Source: Christensenella sp. UBA2853 (GTDB taxonomy: Bacteria; Bacillota; Clostridia; Christensenellales; Aristaeellaceae). From it: 20,275 nucleotides of DNA. This document shows, one piece after another, positions 6,421 to 14,453 of the stretch. The DNA lies in NCBI GenBank assembly GCA_002350845.1, contig DEFL01000041.1, forward strand, positions 19,995-40,269, written 5' to 3'. The stretch's first letter is position 1, and each line of letters opens with the position of its first letter. The position numbers and the translations under genes were made by a program. The notes below the pieces were generated by a model. It made no database searches, was not told where the DNA came from, and saw only the letters and a program-made list of their open reading frames with translations.

Positions 6421-7554
6421 TCAATATTCAAACACTGTGACTGCGTAGCCCATGTTGTCCAGGCTGGTCACGGTATTCTTGACACCGGGCTTTGTCGTAA
6501 CATGCACGGTGAAGGGATCGCCGTTGCCAACATTCTCACGAACAATCTCATACTTCAGAGCACCATTCTCAAATACTGCAATGTGCGGGTGCTCGTTGAG
6601 ATAATCGAGGTACTCTTCCAGACAAAGATCCAAGGCATGCATGACCGCCGCATTTCCTTTTCCAACATACCGGAAGGCCTGAAGCTGAACGCTGACGCCG
6701 GTCTTGTAGCTCTTATCGGCTGTACCCTTTACAGGATAGTCAGCAAGCGGGAAACGGAATACAATGCCATATTTCCAGCTGTTGTTGTACAGCCAGATGC
6801 CCTGCTCGGATTCGAAGAACTTCAGGCTGTTGACTGCATTATCTTTTGCCTTGTACAGGATCACCCGGGTCGTCAGACCTGTATTGAATTCACTGGTGCC
6901 GGGATAATTCACAGACTTTTTGGCTTTCTCAATCCGTTCTTCTTCGGAAAGGTTGTTGTACTTTTCCATCTGCTTCTGGAACAGATTATTCTGTTCATCC
7001 CAGGAACGGTATCCTTCATATGCCACATAGTTTTCCAGATTTGCGCCTTTGGCATCCGTGATGGCATCCTGAAGCGCCTGAACAGCATCGGGGAAGAGTC
7101 GGACATTGTTGTCTCTGACACTGATCTTGCGGTCCGTCGCCTTGGAGACGCTCACAAGGCTGTCTTCAAGGAAATCTGACGGACGGGAGTGCCATTCATT
7201 GACAAGCAGCATTCCGTTATACAGTGCATCCTGACGGTTGATCGTCCTTGTGCTGACACTTTCCAGCGGATAATTGGTCAGATCCACCACTTCCCAGCCT
7301 TCGCCTTTGGGGCTTGGCCAGGCCTGATTGGTGCCATCTTCCTGCTCGGATTCAAATTCTTCGAGCGCCTGCTCATATGCGGCCTGCGATTCGGCATTCT
7401 CGGTGATCACCTGGTCCGTCAAAACCTGAAGGCGTTCTGCACGCTGCTGACGAATCCAGTTCGATCCCACAATACATCCTGCACCGAGAATGCCCAGAAT
7501 CACCGTAATAATCAATACAATCTTGAATGGGTCTTTTTTTCTCTTGTTCGCCAT
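6421..7554 (-). CDS. VanY/M15-like D,D-carboxypeptidase fold protein lacking zinc-site residues
   Basis: A 377-aa membrane-anchored protein: a cytoplasmic KRKK tail, one TM helix (about 12-30), an acidic Gln/Glu-rich helical linker (about 35-75), then an M15B (VanY/DacB) fold. Family landmarks are YRSWDEQ (182-188), YPGTSEFNTGL (217-227), WLYNNSWKYGIVFRFP (254-269) and FRYVG (294-298). M15B enzymes trim D-Ala from peptidoglycan peptides using zinc held by SxHxxGxAxD and ExxH. Here the His is Phe223, the Asp is Arg230, and the EPWH segment reads QLQA (290-293). Both His, the Asp and the catalytic Glu are therefore gone. The frame is intact, so it looks like a maintained pseudoenzyme that may bind muropeptides. 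ATG follows AGGGAG; it is a single-gene unit with its own promoter. Confidence 0.85.
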   Translation of the reverse strand: MANKRKKDPFKIVLIITVILGILGAGCIVGSNWIRQQRAERLQVLTDQVITENAESQAAYEQALEEFESEQEDGTNQAWPSPKGEGWEVVDLTNYPLESVSTRTINRQDALYNGMLLVNEWHSRPSDFLEDSLVSVSKATDRKISVRDNNVRLFPDAVQALQDAITDAKGANLENYVAYEGYRSWDEQNNLFQKQMEKYNNLSEEERIEKAKKSVNYPGTSEFNTGLTTRVILYKAKDNAVNSLKFFESEQGIWLYNNSWKYGIVFRFPLADYPVKGTADKSYKTGVSVQLQAFRYVGKGNAAVMHALDLCLEEYLDYLNEHPHIAVFENGALKYEIVRENVGNGDPFTVHVTTKPGVKNTVTSLDNMGYAVTVFEY

Positions 7555-7648
7555 ACGTTTCTCCCTGCCTTTCGCAGAAGATCTCCCGCTTTATTCAAAG
7601 GATTTGAAGCATGCAAAAAATATGCAAATCAAACCTGTTACATACACT

Positions 7649-7677
7649 ATTCTACACAATCCTCTGTTTTCCTGCAA
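7649..7677 (-). promoter_or_regulatory. Promoter of the vanY-like gene
   Basis: On the minus strand, TTGCAG (7672-7677), a 17-bp spacer and TAGAAT (7649-7654). The start would be near 7642, leaving a leader of about 88 nt. Confidence 0.65.
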
Positions 7678-7795
7678 GTGGAACGCATTGGCGGAAAAAC
7701 CGGGGCGGCACTGCTCCGCCAGGGCAAATGGCAGAAATGAGGCGGCAATCTGTCTCCCGCGCTTCATCCGTCCTGTTTCATGCCCGTGTGAATAG

Positions 7796-7834
7796 AAAAA
7801 GCGGCACAGCATATCCGGAGGAGATGCTGTGCCG
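7796..7834 (-). terminator. Intrinsic terminator of the pheST operon
   Basis: An 11-bp perfect stem CGGCACAGCAT/ATGCTGTGCCG (7802-7812 and 7824-7834) with an 11-nt loop. On the minus strand a run of five T (from A 7796-7800) follows one base after the stem. It lies 33 bp after the pheT stop. Confidence 0.88.
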
Positions 7835-7867
7835 AAGGTTGGATCGATGGTCAGTTCATACCGCGTT

Positions 7868-10264
7868 TCAGCTACGGATCACAGCATGATACTTTTCCTG
7901 TGCAGCGGCTTTCATCACTGCATCCATGGCAGCACTGATTTCTGCTTCAGTCAGGGTGTGATCGGCCGAACGGAAAACAAAGTTAAAAGAAACGGATTTC
8001 TTCATCGCGCCAAGCGTTGCGGAACGATAGACATCGAACATGCCGGCACTTTCCAGAAGTTTGCCGGCCGCATGCTTCATATCCTCAAGCAGCGGGCCAA
8101 CCTCGACCTGTTCGGGCATCACAAGACTCAGATCGCGGGACACAGAAGGATATCTCGGAAGTGCCTTCACTTCGCCCATCGGCTTGCGCATGGCACGCAC
8201 ACATTCCACATTGATTTCCACAAGATAGGCATTCACCGGCATATCAAACGCTTCACGGACCTGCGGGTGCACTTCTCCAACGGTGGCCACAACCTCGCCT
8301 CCGCAGAGGAGATCTGCGGTCCGACCGGGATGCAGGTAGGTCTGATGGCTGCGCACTGGCATCGTCTGCATACCCATTTCAAGGAGGAGACGTTCTGCCA
8401 CCGCTCTGGCCGTATAGAATGTTTCTCCCTCACCAAACAGGCACAGCACAAGCTGCTCCGATTCCGTGGGAAGCCCTTCTTCGGTCCTGTTCTGAGGATC
8501 AAAGACACGGGAAAGCTCATACAGCCGGGCTTTCTGATTGCCATGGTTCATGTTGCGCGCAGCAGTCGTCAGCACATCCGGCACAAGGGTCGTACGCATG
8601 ACAGAGGTATCTTCGCCCAGCGGATTGCGGATGGCCAGCATATTTCTTCTCGGGTCATCCTGCGCGAGCTGAAGGAGATCCAGTGTCTTCGGAGAGACAA
8701 AGGAATAATTCATGATCTCATAGAAACCCAGACCCGTCAGAAGCGAAGAGAACCGTCTGCGAAGCTTCATCTTCTCGCTGGTTCCGCCCGGCGTTGTCTC
8801 ACCTCTGAGCAGCGTCGAAGGGATCTTATCATAACCGTAGACACGAAGCGCTTCCTCGCACAGGTCTGCCTCGCCTGAAACATCCTGTCTGTAATCAGGT
8901 ACCGTGACCGTCAGGTGGTCTCCATCTCTTGAGACACCGAAGTGGAGTTCCCTGAGAATCTTCTCAATCTCTTCCGGCTGAATCGGAACACCTGCCCGCT
9001 TTGCAATCCGCTCACAGCTCGCTTCAACGACCTGCTCCTTGAGCGGATTCGGATAAATGTCAATGATTCCGCTGACCACATCGCCGGCATCAAGCTCATT
9101 GATCATCTGGCAAGCCCGGTTAATGGCTTCCATGGCGGTACGGGCCGATACGCCTTTTTCGAAGCGGCCGGAGGATTCTGTGCGGATGCCCAGTGCACGG
9201 GCCGTCAGTCGCGTCTGCGCATAGTCAAACACGGCGCACTCAAACATCATTGTGTGTGTCTTTTCCGTGATTTCAGACTCTTCGCCGCCCATAATGCCGG
9301 CAACGCAGCTGGGCTTGGACGCATCACAGATGACAAGCTGGCCAGCTGTCAGCGGGTGCTGCTTGCCGTCCAGTGTCGTGATCTGCTCGCCTTCCCTGGC
9401 CTGACGGACGATGATGTGATGTCCCTCCACCATGTCAAGATCGAAGGCATGCATCGGGTGCCCGGTCTCAAGCATGATAAAATTCGTGATATCCACCACA
9501 TTGTTGATGGAACGCATGCCGGCGCCATAAAGGTACTGTCTCAACCAGAGCGGGCTCGGGCCGACGCGGACATCGCGAATGACGCGGGCAATATACCTCG
9601 GACAGAGATTCGTGTCTTCTACATCCACCTGAACGTAGTCGTGGACGTCGCCGCCCACTTCCCTGACTGTTACCTCAGGCTTATGGAACTCTGAATGGCA
9701 GGCAACCGCCGCTTCGCGGGCAATGCCCCAAACAGAAAGGCAGTCCGGCCGATTGGCAAGCACTTCAAAGTCCATGACTGTATCATTCAGTCCGAGAATC
9801 GGCTTGACGTCACTGCCCACAGGATAGTCTTCATGGAACACAAGAATGCCGGCCGCACCGACAGAGGGATACAGTTCCGGCGGGACACCGATTTCATCTC
9901 CGGAGCAGATCATGCCCTCGGATTCCACGCCGCGCAGTTTCCCCTTCTTGATTTTTACTCCTCCGGGAAGATGTGCCCCGACCAGGGCAACAGGAACCAG
10001 CTGACCCGCTTCAACATTCGGTGCACCGCACACAACCTGGATCGGTGATTCTTTTCCAACGTCCACTGTGCAGACATGAAGGTGATCGGAATCAGGGTGC
10101 TTTTCACAGGTCAGCACTCGGCCGACCACAACATCAGAAACCTCGGCCCCAAGCTCCTCATAGCCTTCGACGCCGTTTCCGATCATGATCATATTCTTCT
10201 GGAAGGTTTCTGCATCCACATTGCACGGAGTATAGGCATTAATCCATTTCATCGGGACTTTCAT
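7868..10264 (-). CDS. pheT: Phenylalanine--tRNA ligase beta subunit
   Basis: A 798-aa beta subunit of the (alpha-beta)2 phenylalanyl-tRNA synthetase, matching the usual length of about 800. An N-terminal EMAP-like OB-fold (about 40-150) carries KHPDSDHLHVCTVDVG (55-70). B3/B4 editing and B5 regions follow (RYIARVIRDV; LDGKQHPLTAGQLVICD; HLTVTVPDYRQDVSGEADLCEE). The last ~95 residues are the FDX-ACB anticodon-binding domain (RYPSVSRDLSLVMP...SVSFNFVFRSADHTLTEAE). GAGGG lies 10 nt before ATG. It is 22 nt downstream of pheS and so is controlled by the same T-box leader. It ends at a strong intrinsic terminator. No missing domain or frameshift seen. Confidence 0.97.
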   Translation of the reverse strand: MKVPMKWINAYTPCNVDAETFQKNMIMIGNGVEGYEELGAEVSDVVVGRVLTCEKHPDSDHLHVCTVDVGKESPIQVVCGAPNVEAGQLVPVALVGAHLPGGVKIKKGKLRGVESEGMICSGDEIGVPPELYPSVGAAGILVFHEDYPVGSDVKPILGLNDTVMDFEVLANRPDCLSVWGIAREAAVACHSEFHKPEVTVREVGGDVHDYVQVDVEDTNLCPRYIARVIRDVRVGPSPLWLRQYLYGAGMRSINNVVDITNFIMLETGHPMHAFDLDMVEGHHIIVRQAREGEQITTLDGKQHPLTAGQLVICDASKPSCVAGIMGGEESEITEKTHTMMFECAVFDYAQTRLTARALGIRTESSGRFEKGVSARTAMEAINRACQMINELDAGDVVSGIIDIYPNPLKEQVVEASCERIAKRAGVPIQPEEIEKILRELHFGVSRDGDHLTVTVPDYRQDVSGEADLCEEALRVYGYDKIPSTLLRGETTPGGTSEKMKLRRRFSSLLTGLGFYEIMNYSFVSPKTLDLLQLAQDDPRRNMLAIRNPLGEDTSVMRTTLVPDVLTTAARNMNHGNQKARLYELSRVFDPQNRTEEGLPTESEQLVLCLFGEGETFYTARAVAERLLLEMGMQTMPVRSHQTYLHPGRTADLLCGGEVVATVGEVHPQVREAFDMPVNAYLVEINVECVRAMRKPMGEVKALPRYPSVSRDLSLVMPEQVEVGPLLEDMKHAAGKLLESAGMFDVYRSATLGAMKKSVSFNFVFRSADHTLTEAEISAAMDAVMKAAAQEKYHAVIRS

Positions 10265-10286
10265 TATCTCTCAACCCTCTTTCCTG

Positions 10287-11318
10287 TCACTTCCGGAACT
10301 GACTGAGGAAGCGTACATCGCCCTCATACAGAAGCCGCATGTCTGAAATGCCGTAACGGAGCATCGTAATACGTTCCAGACCGATGCCAAAAGCAAAGCC
10401 GGAATAAACGCTCGAGTCAATGCCGCACATTTCCAGCACTTTCGGATTGACCATGCCGCCGCCGAGGACTTCAATCCAGCCGGTGCCTTTGCAGATCCGG
10501 CAGCCTTTTCCATGGCAGGAAGAGCAGGTCAGGTCAACTTCAGTAGACGGTTCAGTAAAGGGGAAGAAGCTGGGACGGAAACGGGTTGTGATTCCCTTGC
10601 CGTACAGTTTTTCCGCAAAAGCATTGAGCGTGCCGCGAAGGTCCGCCATATTGACATCCTTGTCAATGACAAGGCCCTCCATCTGATGGAAGACGGGGCT
10701 GTGTGTCGCATCCACTTCGTCTGCACGGTATACGCGACCGGGGCAGATGACTCGAATCGGAGGCTTTCTGGTGAGCATGGCACGCGCCTGCATCGGGCTG
10801 GTATGCGTACGCAGCACAATATTGTCATCCACGTAGAATGTATCCTGCGCATCTCGGGCGGGATGATTCTTCGGGATATTCATGAGTTCGAAATTGTAAT
10901 GATCCAGTTCGACTTCCGGACCTTCCAGCACCTCAAATCCCATGCCGGTGAAGCATTCAATCAGTTCATCCATGACCATGTTGATCGGATGCGCACCGCC
11001 AAGCGAGGGAAGCTGTGCAGGCTGTGTCACATCAATGGTCTCCCGTTCAAGTGCTTCAGCCTGTTCCCTGGCCTTGATTTCTTCGGCCTTTTTTTCCAGC
11101 ATTTCCGTCAGCTTTGCCCGTGCCTCGTTGATCATCTGGCCTGCTTTCGGACGTTCATCCGGAGAGAGCTGTCCCATACCGCGAAGCAGTGCCGTCAGTT
11201 CGCCCTTTTTACCCAGAAGACGTACACGAATATCCTCAAGATTCTGCGTACTGGTTGCTCCCAGGAGTTCCTTCACCATGGCTTCATGGATCTCGCCGAT
11301 TCGTTCCTTCATGCCCAT
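10287..11318 (-). CDS. pheS: Phenylalanine--tRNA ligase alpha subunit
   Basis: The catalytic alpha subunit, a class II aminoacyl-tRNA synthetase that charges tRNA-Phe. Marks are an N-terminal coiled-coil region (LEDIRVRLLGKKGELTALL), the motif 2 region (TSPMQARAML...CPGRVYRADEVDATHSPVFHQ split over about 40 residues), a four-Cys stretch (CSSCHGKGCRICKGTGW) and motif 3 (FAFGIGLERITMLRYG). The frame is open to 11420, but everything beyond 11351 is T-box leader. ATG 11351 abuts the terminator U-run with no usable RBS. ATG 11318 has AAGGA 11 nt upstream and gives 343 aa, close to the usual 344; 11330 and 11312 are the alternatives. pheT follows after 22 nt. Confidence 0.95.
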   Translation of the reverse strand: MGMKERIGEIHEAMVKELLGATSTQNLEDIRVRLLGKKGELTALLRGMGQLSPDERPKAGQMINEARAKLTEMLEKKAEEIKAREQAEALERETIDVTQPAQLPSLGGAHPINMVMDELIECFTGMGFEVLEGPEVELDHYNFELMNIPKNHPARDAQDTFYVDDNIVLRTHTSPMQARAMLTRKPPIRVICPGRVYRADEVDATHSPVFHQMEGLVIDKDVNMADLRGTLNAFAEKLYGKGITTRFRPSFFPFTEPSTEVDLTCSSCHGKGCRICKGTGWIEVLGGGMVNPKVLEMCGIDSSVYSGFAFGIGLERITMLRYGISDMRLLYEGDVRFLSQFRK

Positions 11319-11351
11319 GCTGCGTTTCATCCTTTCCGTATCTGTTGACAT

Positions 11352-11382
11352 AAAAAAACTTTCATCCCGCAAGGGACGAAAG
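11352..11382 (-). terminator. Regulated terminator of the pheST T-box
   Basis: A 10-bp stem CTTTCGTCCC/GGGATGAAAG with a TTGC loop is followed by seven T on the minus strand. Its 5' arm shares the CGTCCC bases needed for the antiterminator, so the two structures are mutually exclusive. Confidence 0.93.
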
Positions 11383-11586
11383 CCTATAGCCACGTGGTAC
11401 CACCCTTTTTCCGCACACAATGTATGCGCTCGCTGCCTTTCACGCGGCCGAGGCGGCGAAGCCTACTGGTCTTTCAGCCTCGCAGCTCTGGAGTGAATTT
11501 CCGGTCAGCCAACAGAACACTTGCACCATTCTGTCCCTCGCTTCGATGACTGATTGTCCGGCATGGTCTCCTTCATCGCTTTTCAG
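11352..11586 (-). promoter_or_regulatory. T-box riboswitch leader of pheST, UUC (Phe) specifier
   Basis: On the minus strand the leader has all main T-box parts. Stem I has a base helix GGAG (11568-11571) with CTCC (11490-11493), inner helices CCGG/CCGG and CAGTC/GGCTG, and a distal helix ACAGAA/TTCTGT around a GGTGCAAG-type loop. The specifier loop contains UUC followed by A (11495-11497), a Phe codon. A small stem III (CGCATAC/GTGTGCG) precedes the T-box element AGGGTGGTACCACG (11393-11406), which can pair with CGTCCCTT to form the antiterminator. Uncharged tRNA-Phe should favour read-through into pheS and pheT. Confidence 0.95.
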
Positions 11587-11592
11587 AAGCGA

Positions 11593-11621
11593 ATTATATC
11601 ATTCGCTTGATTCATTGGCAA
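11593..11621 (-). promoter_or_regulatory. Sigma-A promoter of the pheST operon
   Basis: On the minus strand, TTGCCA (11616-11621), 17 bp and TATAAT (11593-11598). The start near 11586 puts the full T-box leader in the transcript. Confidence 0.85.
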
Positions 11622-11758
11622 GAGTGAATTTTCTCCAGGCACTGCCATTTCTCTGTGATCTGCGTATCAAGGAATGTGAACGAACATGTTCCGCATGTCT
11701 CTCTGGAAAACGATATTCCCAGAGCATGAATGATAAGATCACATGGAGGATCGATAGA

Positions 11759-12616
11759 ATGTCTGTAGTATTGGATCAAAACCGGAGCTCCGCAAAAGAG
11801 GCCCATTCACTTTTTCACGCCAACCCGATTCTGAAAAAGCTGAGCAAGGCTCAGGATCATGCTGAAAGCAGCTGTGCCACCTATCGCGGGATTGCTTTGA
11901 AAACCTGCTATTTCATGATTGCAACGCTGTTTGGCCTGCTGCTGCAGGTGATCCTTCAGAATACCGTTCTTGCCGGGCAGGCAGCATTGTATTCTTTCAG
12001 CATTGCGGATGGTATTGCCATCACTGTTTCCCGTCTGGAAGTCATGATTCTCGCCGGCACATTGTTTGCCGGATTCCTTTCTCACCTGGTCAGCATCTTT
12101 GTCCGAAGAACGATCCCGGTGACAGGAACACTTTACTGTATCAGCGAAGGCTATTTCATCTCGTTCCTGGTCTTCAAGGCCCTTGGAAAGTATAGTTTCC
12201 TTGGGATTGAAGCGCTGCTTCTGACCATTGTTGTCGTCGGTGTGATGAGCTGGCTCTACACATCCGGCAAAATCAGAGTCGGGAATAAATTCCATGTCGT
12301 GCTGATGACCATGATCATCAGTTCCATTGCATTCTCATTGATGCTTGCCGTCACCGCCATGATTCCTGCAACCAGTGCAATTGCCCATCAGCTGCTGCAC
12401 AATGTCGGCCTGATGATTGCTGTGGATGTATTTGGCATCCTGATTGCCGCCCTTTTCCTGATCAGCGATTTTTCCCTGATCGACACCTGTGTCCAGGAAC
12501 ACTATGCGAAGGAATATGAATGGTCCGCTGCATACGGCCTGGCCTTCACTGTGCTCTGGCTTTACATGAAGATCCTGGATCTGCTGATGCATGTGGTTTC
12601 CAAAAAAGACAACTGA
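11759..12616 (+). CDS. Bax inhibitor-1/YccA family membrane protein
   Basis: A 285-aa integral membrane protein with about seven hydrophobic helices starting near residue 45. It opens with a short soluble segment containing ANPILKKLSKA, like the NPxLxRL segment of the YccA-type (PF12811) family. The C-terminal pattern is also family-typical: LFLISDFSLID, then EWSAAYGLAFTVLWLYMKILDLL. These proteins are BI-1/TMBIM-like membrane proteins; a calcium-leak or protein quality-control role is discussed for relatives, and the role here is unknown. The frame is open upstream through the T-box region, but GGAGG (11745-11749) sits 9 nt before ATG 11759, which marks the start. I found no convincing promoter between the T-box promoter and this start. 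It ends at a strong terminator and is probably monocistronic. Confidence 0.87.
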   Translation: MSVVLDQNRSSAKEAHSLFHANPILKKLSKAQDHAESSCATYRGIALKTCYFMIATLFGLLLQVILQNTVLAGQAALYSFSIADGIAITVSRLEVMILAGTLFAGFLSHLVSIFVRRTIPVTGTLYCISEGYFISFLVFKALGKYSFLGIEALLLTIVVVGVMSWLYTSGKIRVGNKFHVVLMTMIISSIAFSLMLAVTAMIPATSAIAHQLLHNVGLMIAVDVFGILIAALFLISDFSLIDTCVQEHYAKEYEWSAAYGLAFTVLWLYMKILDLLMHVVSKKDN

Positions 12617-12628
12617 TTCATCAAGCCC

Positions 12629-12657
12629 CGGCTGGCACTTCTGCCAGCCGTTTTTTT
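12629..12657 (+). terminator. Intrinsic terminator after the Bax-inhibitor-like gene
   Basis: A perfect 8-bp stem CGGCTGGC/GCCAGCCG with an ACTTCT loop, followed by seven T (12651-12657), 12 bp after the stop codon. Confidence 0.95.
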
Positions 12658-12740
12658 GACCTTCTGGGGGTTGTCGGATTCCATGCTGAAAAAAACGTCT
12701 GGAAATGTGCTCCCGCGATGATTTTGCCTGCTTTTTGTCA

Positions 12741-12772
12741 TTTCTTTTATGCTGAATATATGTTAATATAAT
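12741..12772 (+). promoter_or_regulatory. Probable promoter of the ABC-F gene
   Basis: An AT-rich stretch contains an exact TATAAT (12767-12772) and an overlapping extended -10 TGTTAATAT (12761-12769). Neither has a good -35 at 17 bp; TTGTCA at 12735-12740 would fit TATATG (12757-12762) with 16 bp. A promoter is likely here but the exact elements are uncertain. Confidence 0.4.
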
Positions 12773-12813
12773 ACGTCCGCTTTTCTATTACCTAAGAATC
12801 CAAGGAGCGTATC

Positions 12814-14406
12814 ATGATTACAGTTAACAACGTCTCTCTTACCTTCGGCGGTCAGAAACTTTTCTCTGGTGCCGACCTGAAATTTCTTCCCGGAAACTGC
12901 TATGGTATCATTGGCGCAAACGGAGCTGGCAAGTCCACCTTCCTGCGTATTCTTTCCGGTGAACTCGAACCGACAACCGGAACCGTTGTCATTCCCGCCA
13001 ATGAAAGACTCTCCACCCTCAAGCAGGACCAGTTCAAGTATGATGCGTTCTCTGTCATGGATACCGTAATCATGGGCAATCAGCGCCTTTATGACATTAT
13101 GAAGGAAAAGGATGCCCTGTACGCAAAAGAGGATTTCACAGATGCCGACGGCGAAAAAGCGGCAGAACTCGAAGGCGAATTCGCTGAGATGGACGGGTGG
13201 AATGCCGAAAGTGATGCTGCTTCCCTTCTGACCGGTCTCGGTCTGCCTGCGGATATCCATTATTCGATCATGGGTGATCTGCCTGCCGGTGAGAAATTCA
13301 AGGTTCTTCTTGCTCAGGCCCTGTTCGGACATCCGGATATCCTCCTCCTCGACGAACCGACCAACAACCTTGACAACCGCTCTGTTGCATGGCTCGAAGA
13401 TTTCCTGATGGAATTCACTGGAACCCTGATTGTTGTCAGCCATGACCGCTGGTTCCTGAACAATATCTGCACACATATCGTTGATATTGATTACAACCAG
13501 GTCAAAATGTATGTTGGCAACTATGACTTCTGGTATGAATCCTCCAAGATGATGCAGTCTCTCATGAATGACCAGAAGAAACGCCGTGAAGACAAGATCA
13601 AGGAACTGCAGGCCTTCATTCAGCGCTTCTCTTCCAACAAGTCCAAAGCCAAGCAGGCAACCAGCCGCAGAAAGCTTCTCGATCAGCTGACCATGGAACA
13701 GATGCCCGCCTCTTCCCGCAAATATCCCTGGGTCTGCTTCACTCCTGACCGTGAAGCAGGAAAAGATATTCTTTCCGTGGACGGCCTCTGCTACAGTCAG
13801 GATGGGATGCAGCTGCTGAAGGATGTGTCCTTCGTTGTCACCAAAGGGCAGAAGATCGCGCTTGTCGGCAACGAACAGGGTGCGACTGCTCTTTTCCGAA
13901 TTCTGGCAGAAGAGATCCAGCCCACCAGCGGCACCTTTAAATTTGGTGTCACCATTTCCACCAGCTATTTCCCGAAAGACAACAGCAAATTTTTCGATGG
14001 CTGCGATCTGACCATGATGCAGTGGTTTGCACAGTACAGTCCTGAACAGCTTGAAACCTACATGCGCGGCTTCCTTGGTAGAATGCTTTTCTCCGGTGAT
14101 GATGTCTATAAGCCTGTTTCTGTTCTCTCCGGTGGTGAAAAGGTTCGCTGCATGCTCTCCCGCATGATGCTTTCTGGTGCGAACTTCCTCATGCTTGATC
14201 AGCCGACCAACCATCTTGACCTGGAATCCATCACTGCTGTCAATAACGCACTGATTAACTTCCCCGGCAACGTGATTTTCACATGCCAGGATCATCAGTT
14301 CATTACAACGGTTGCTGACCGCATTCTTGAAATCCATGATGACGGAACCATCAGTGATTATTACTGCAACTATGAAGATTACATCGCAAAAACCATGACA
14401 CGGTAA
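12814..14406 (+). CDS. ABC-F family ATP-binding cassette protein with a degenerate second ATP site
   Basis: A 530-aa soluble twin-ABC protein without membrane segments, of the ribosome-associated ABC-F family (YkpA/YbiT-like). NBD1 has Walker A GANGAGKST (34-42), Walker B LLLDEP (177-182) and H-switch SHD (209-211). A basic helical linker follows (about 240-300, rich in KKRR, SKAK and SRRK), then NBD2. NBD2 keeps the signature LSGGEK (438-443), but its Walker A reads GNEQGATAL (352-360, no Lys), Walker B has Gln in MLDQP (Q463) and the switch His is Gln492. The NBD1 signature is LPAGEK (156-161). Paired head to tail, this leaves one intact site (NBD1 Walker plus NBD2 signature) and one dead site. 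RBS AAGGAG lies 6 nt before ATG. A translation-factor role is inferred from the family. Confidence 0.92.
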   Translation: MITVNNVSLTFGGQKLFSGADLKFLPGNCYGIIGANGAGKSTFLRILSGELEPTTGTVVIPANERLSTLKQDQFKYDAFSVMDTVIMGNQRLYDIMKEKDALYAKEDFTDADGEKAAELEGEFAEMDGWNAESDAASLLTGLGLPADIHYSIMGDLPAGEKFKVLLAQALFGHPDILLLDEPTNNLDNRSVAWLEDFLMEFTGTLIVVSHDRWFLNNICTHIVDIDYNQVKMYVGNYDFWYESSKMMQSLMNDQKKRREDKIKELQAFIQRFSSNKSKAKQATSRRKLLDQLTMEQMPASSRKYPWVCFTPDREAGKDILSVDGLCYSQDGMQLLKDVSFVVTKGQKIALVGNEQGATALFRILAEEIQPTSGTFKFGVTISTSYFPKDNSKFFDGCDLTMMQWFAQYSPEQLETYMRGFLGRMLFSGDDVYKPVSVLSGGEKVRCMLSRMMLSGANFLMLDQPTNHLDLESITAVNNALINFPGNVIFTCQDHQFITTVADRILEIHDDGTISDYYCNYEDYIAKTMTR

Positions 14407-14409
14407 TTC

Positions 14410-14433
14410 AAAAGGCAGCGCAGTCTGCCTTTT
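14410..14433 (+). terminator. Hairpin between ABC-F and SDR genes
   Basis: A 9-bp stem AAAAGGCAG/CTGCCTTTT with a CGCAGT loop; the 3' arm ends in TTTT and is followed by CATTT. The RBS of the next gene begins 6 nt later. I see no new promoter between the two, so the next gene may depend on read-through. Confidence 0.7.
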
Positions 14434-14453
14434 CATTTAAGGAGGAATATATC

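Larger units (their letters stand above)
7555..7867. other. 313-bp gap: leader of vanY-like gene plus pheT terminator
   Basis: No convincing gene. The left part is a roughly 90-nt leader of the vanY-like gene, containing an imperfect inverted repeat around 7602-7630 (GATTTGAAGCAT and ATGCAAATC). The middle (about 7680-7790) is GC-rich, with a small GGCGG/CCGCC hairpin and nothing I can assign. The right part holds the pheT terminator. Confidence 0.6.

Noticed and set aside
109..7834. Shared 12-mer GATGCTGTGCCG near the tdk stop and in the pheT terminator
   Set aside because: A 12-base match between two places in a 20-kb window on either strand is expected many times by chance, and flanks do not match.
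7829..9694. Long plus-strand open frames opposite pheT
   Set aside because: They are His-rich shadow translations of the opposite strand, with no family match and no credible RBS, and one starts within the pheT terminator region.
11675..11692. GAACATGTTC palindrome upstream of the Bax-inhibitor-like gene, as a LexA/SOS box
   Set aside because: The Bacillota box needs CGAAC-N4-GTTCG; here the half sites are only 2 bp apart and one end is GTTCC, so it does not fit.
11420..11758. Upstream extension of the Bax-inhibitor-like frame
   Set aside because: It runs antisense through the pheST T-box leader and its promoter; GGAGG at 11745 marks the true start at 11759.
12763..14436. Long minus-strand open frame (557 codons) opposite the ABC-F gene
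   Set aside because: It is exactly antisense to an ABC-F gene with clear motifs, has no recognisable domain, and such antisense frames are a common artefact of ABC codon usage.
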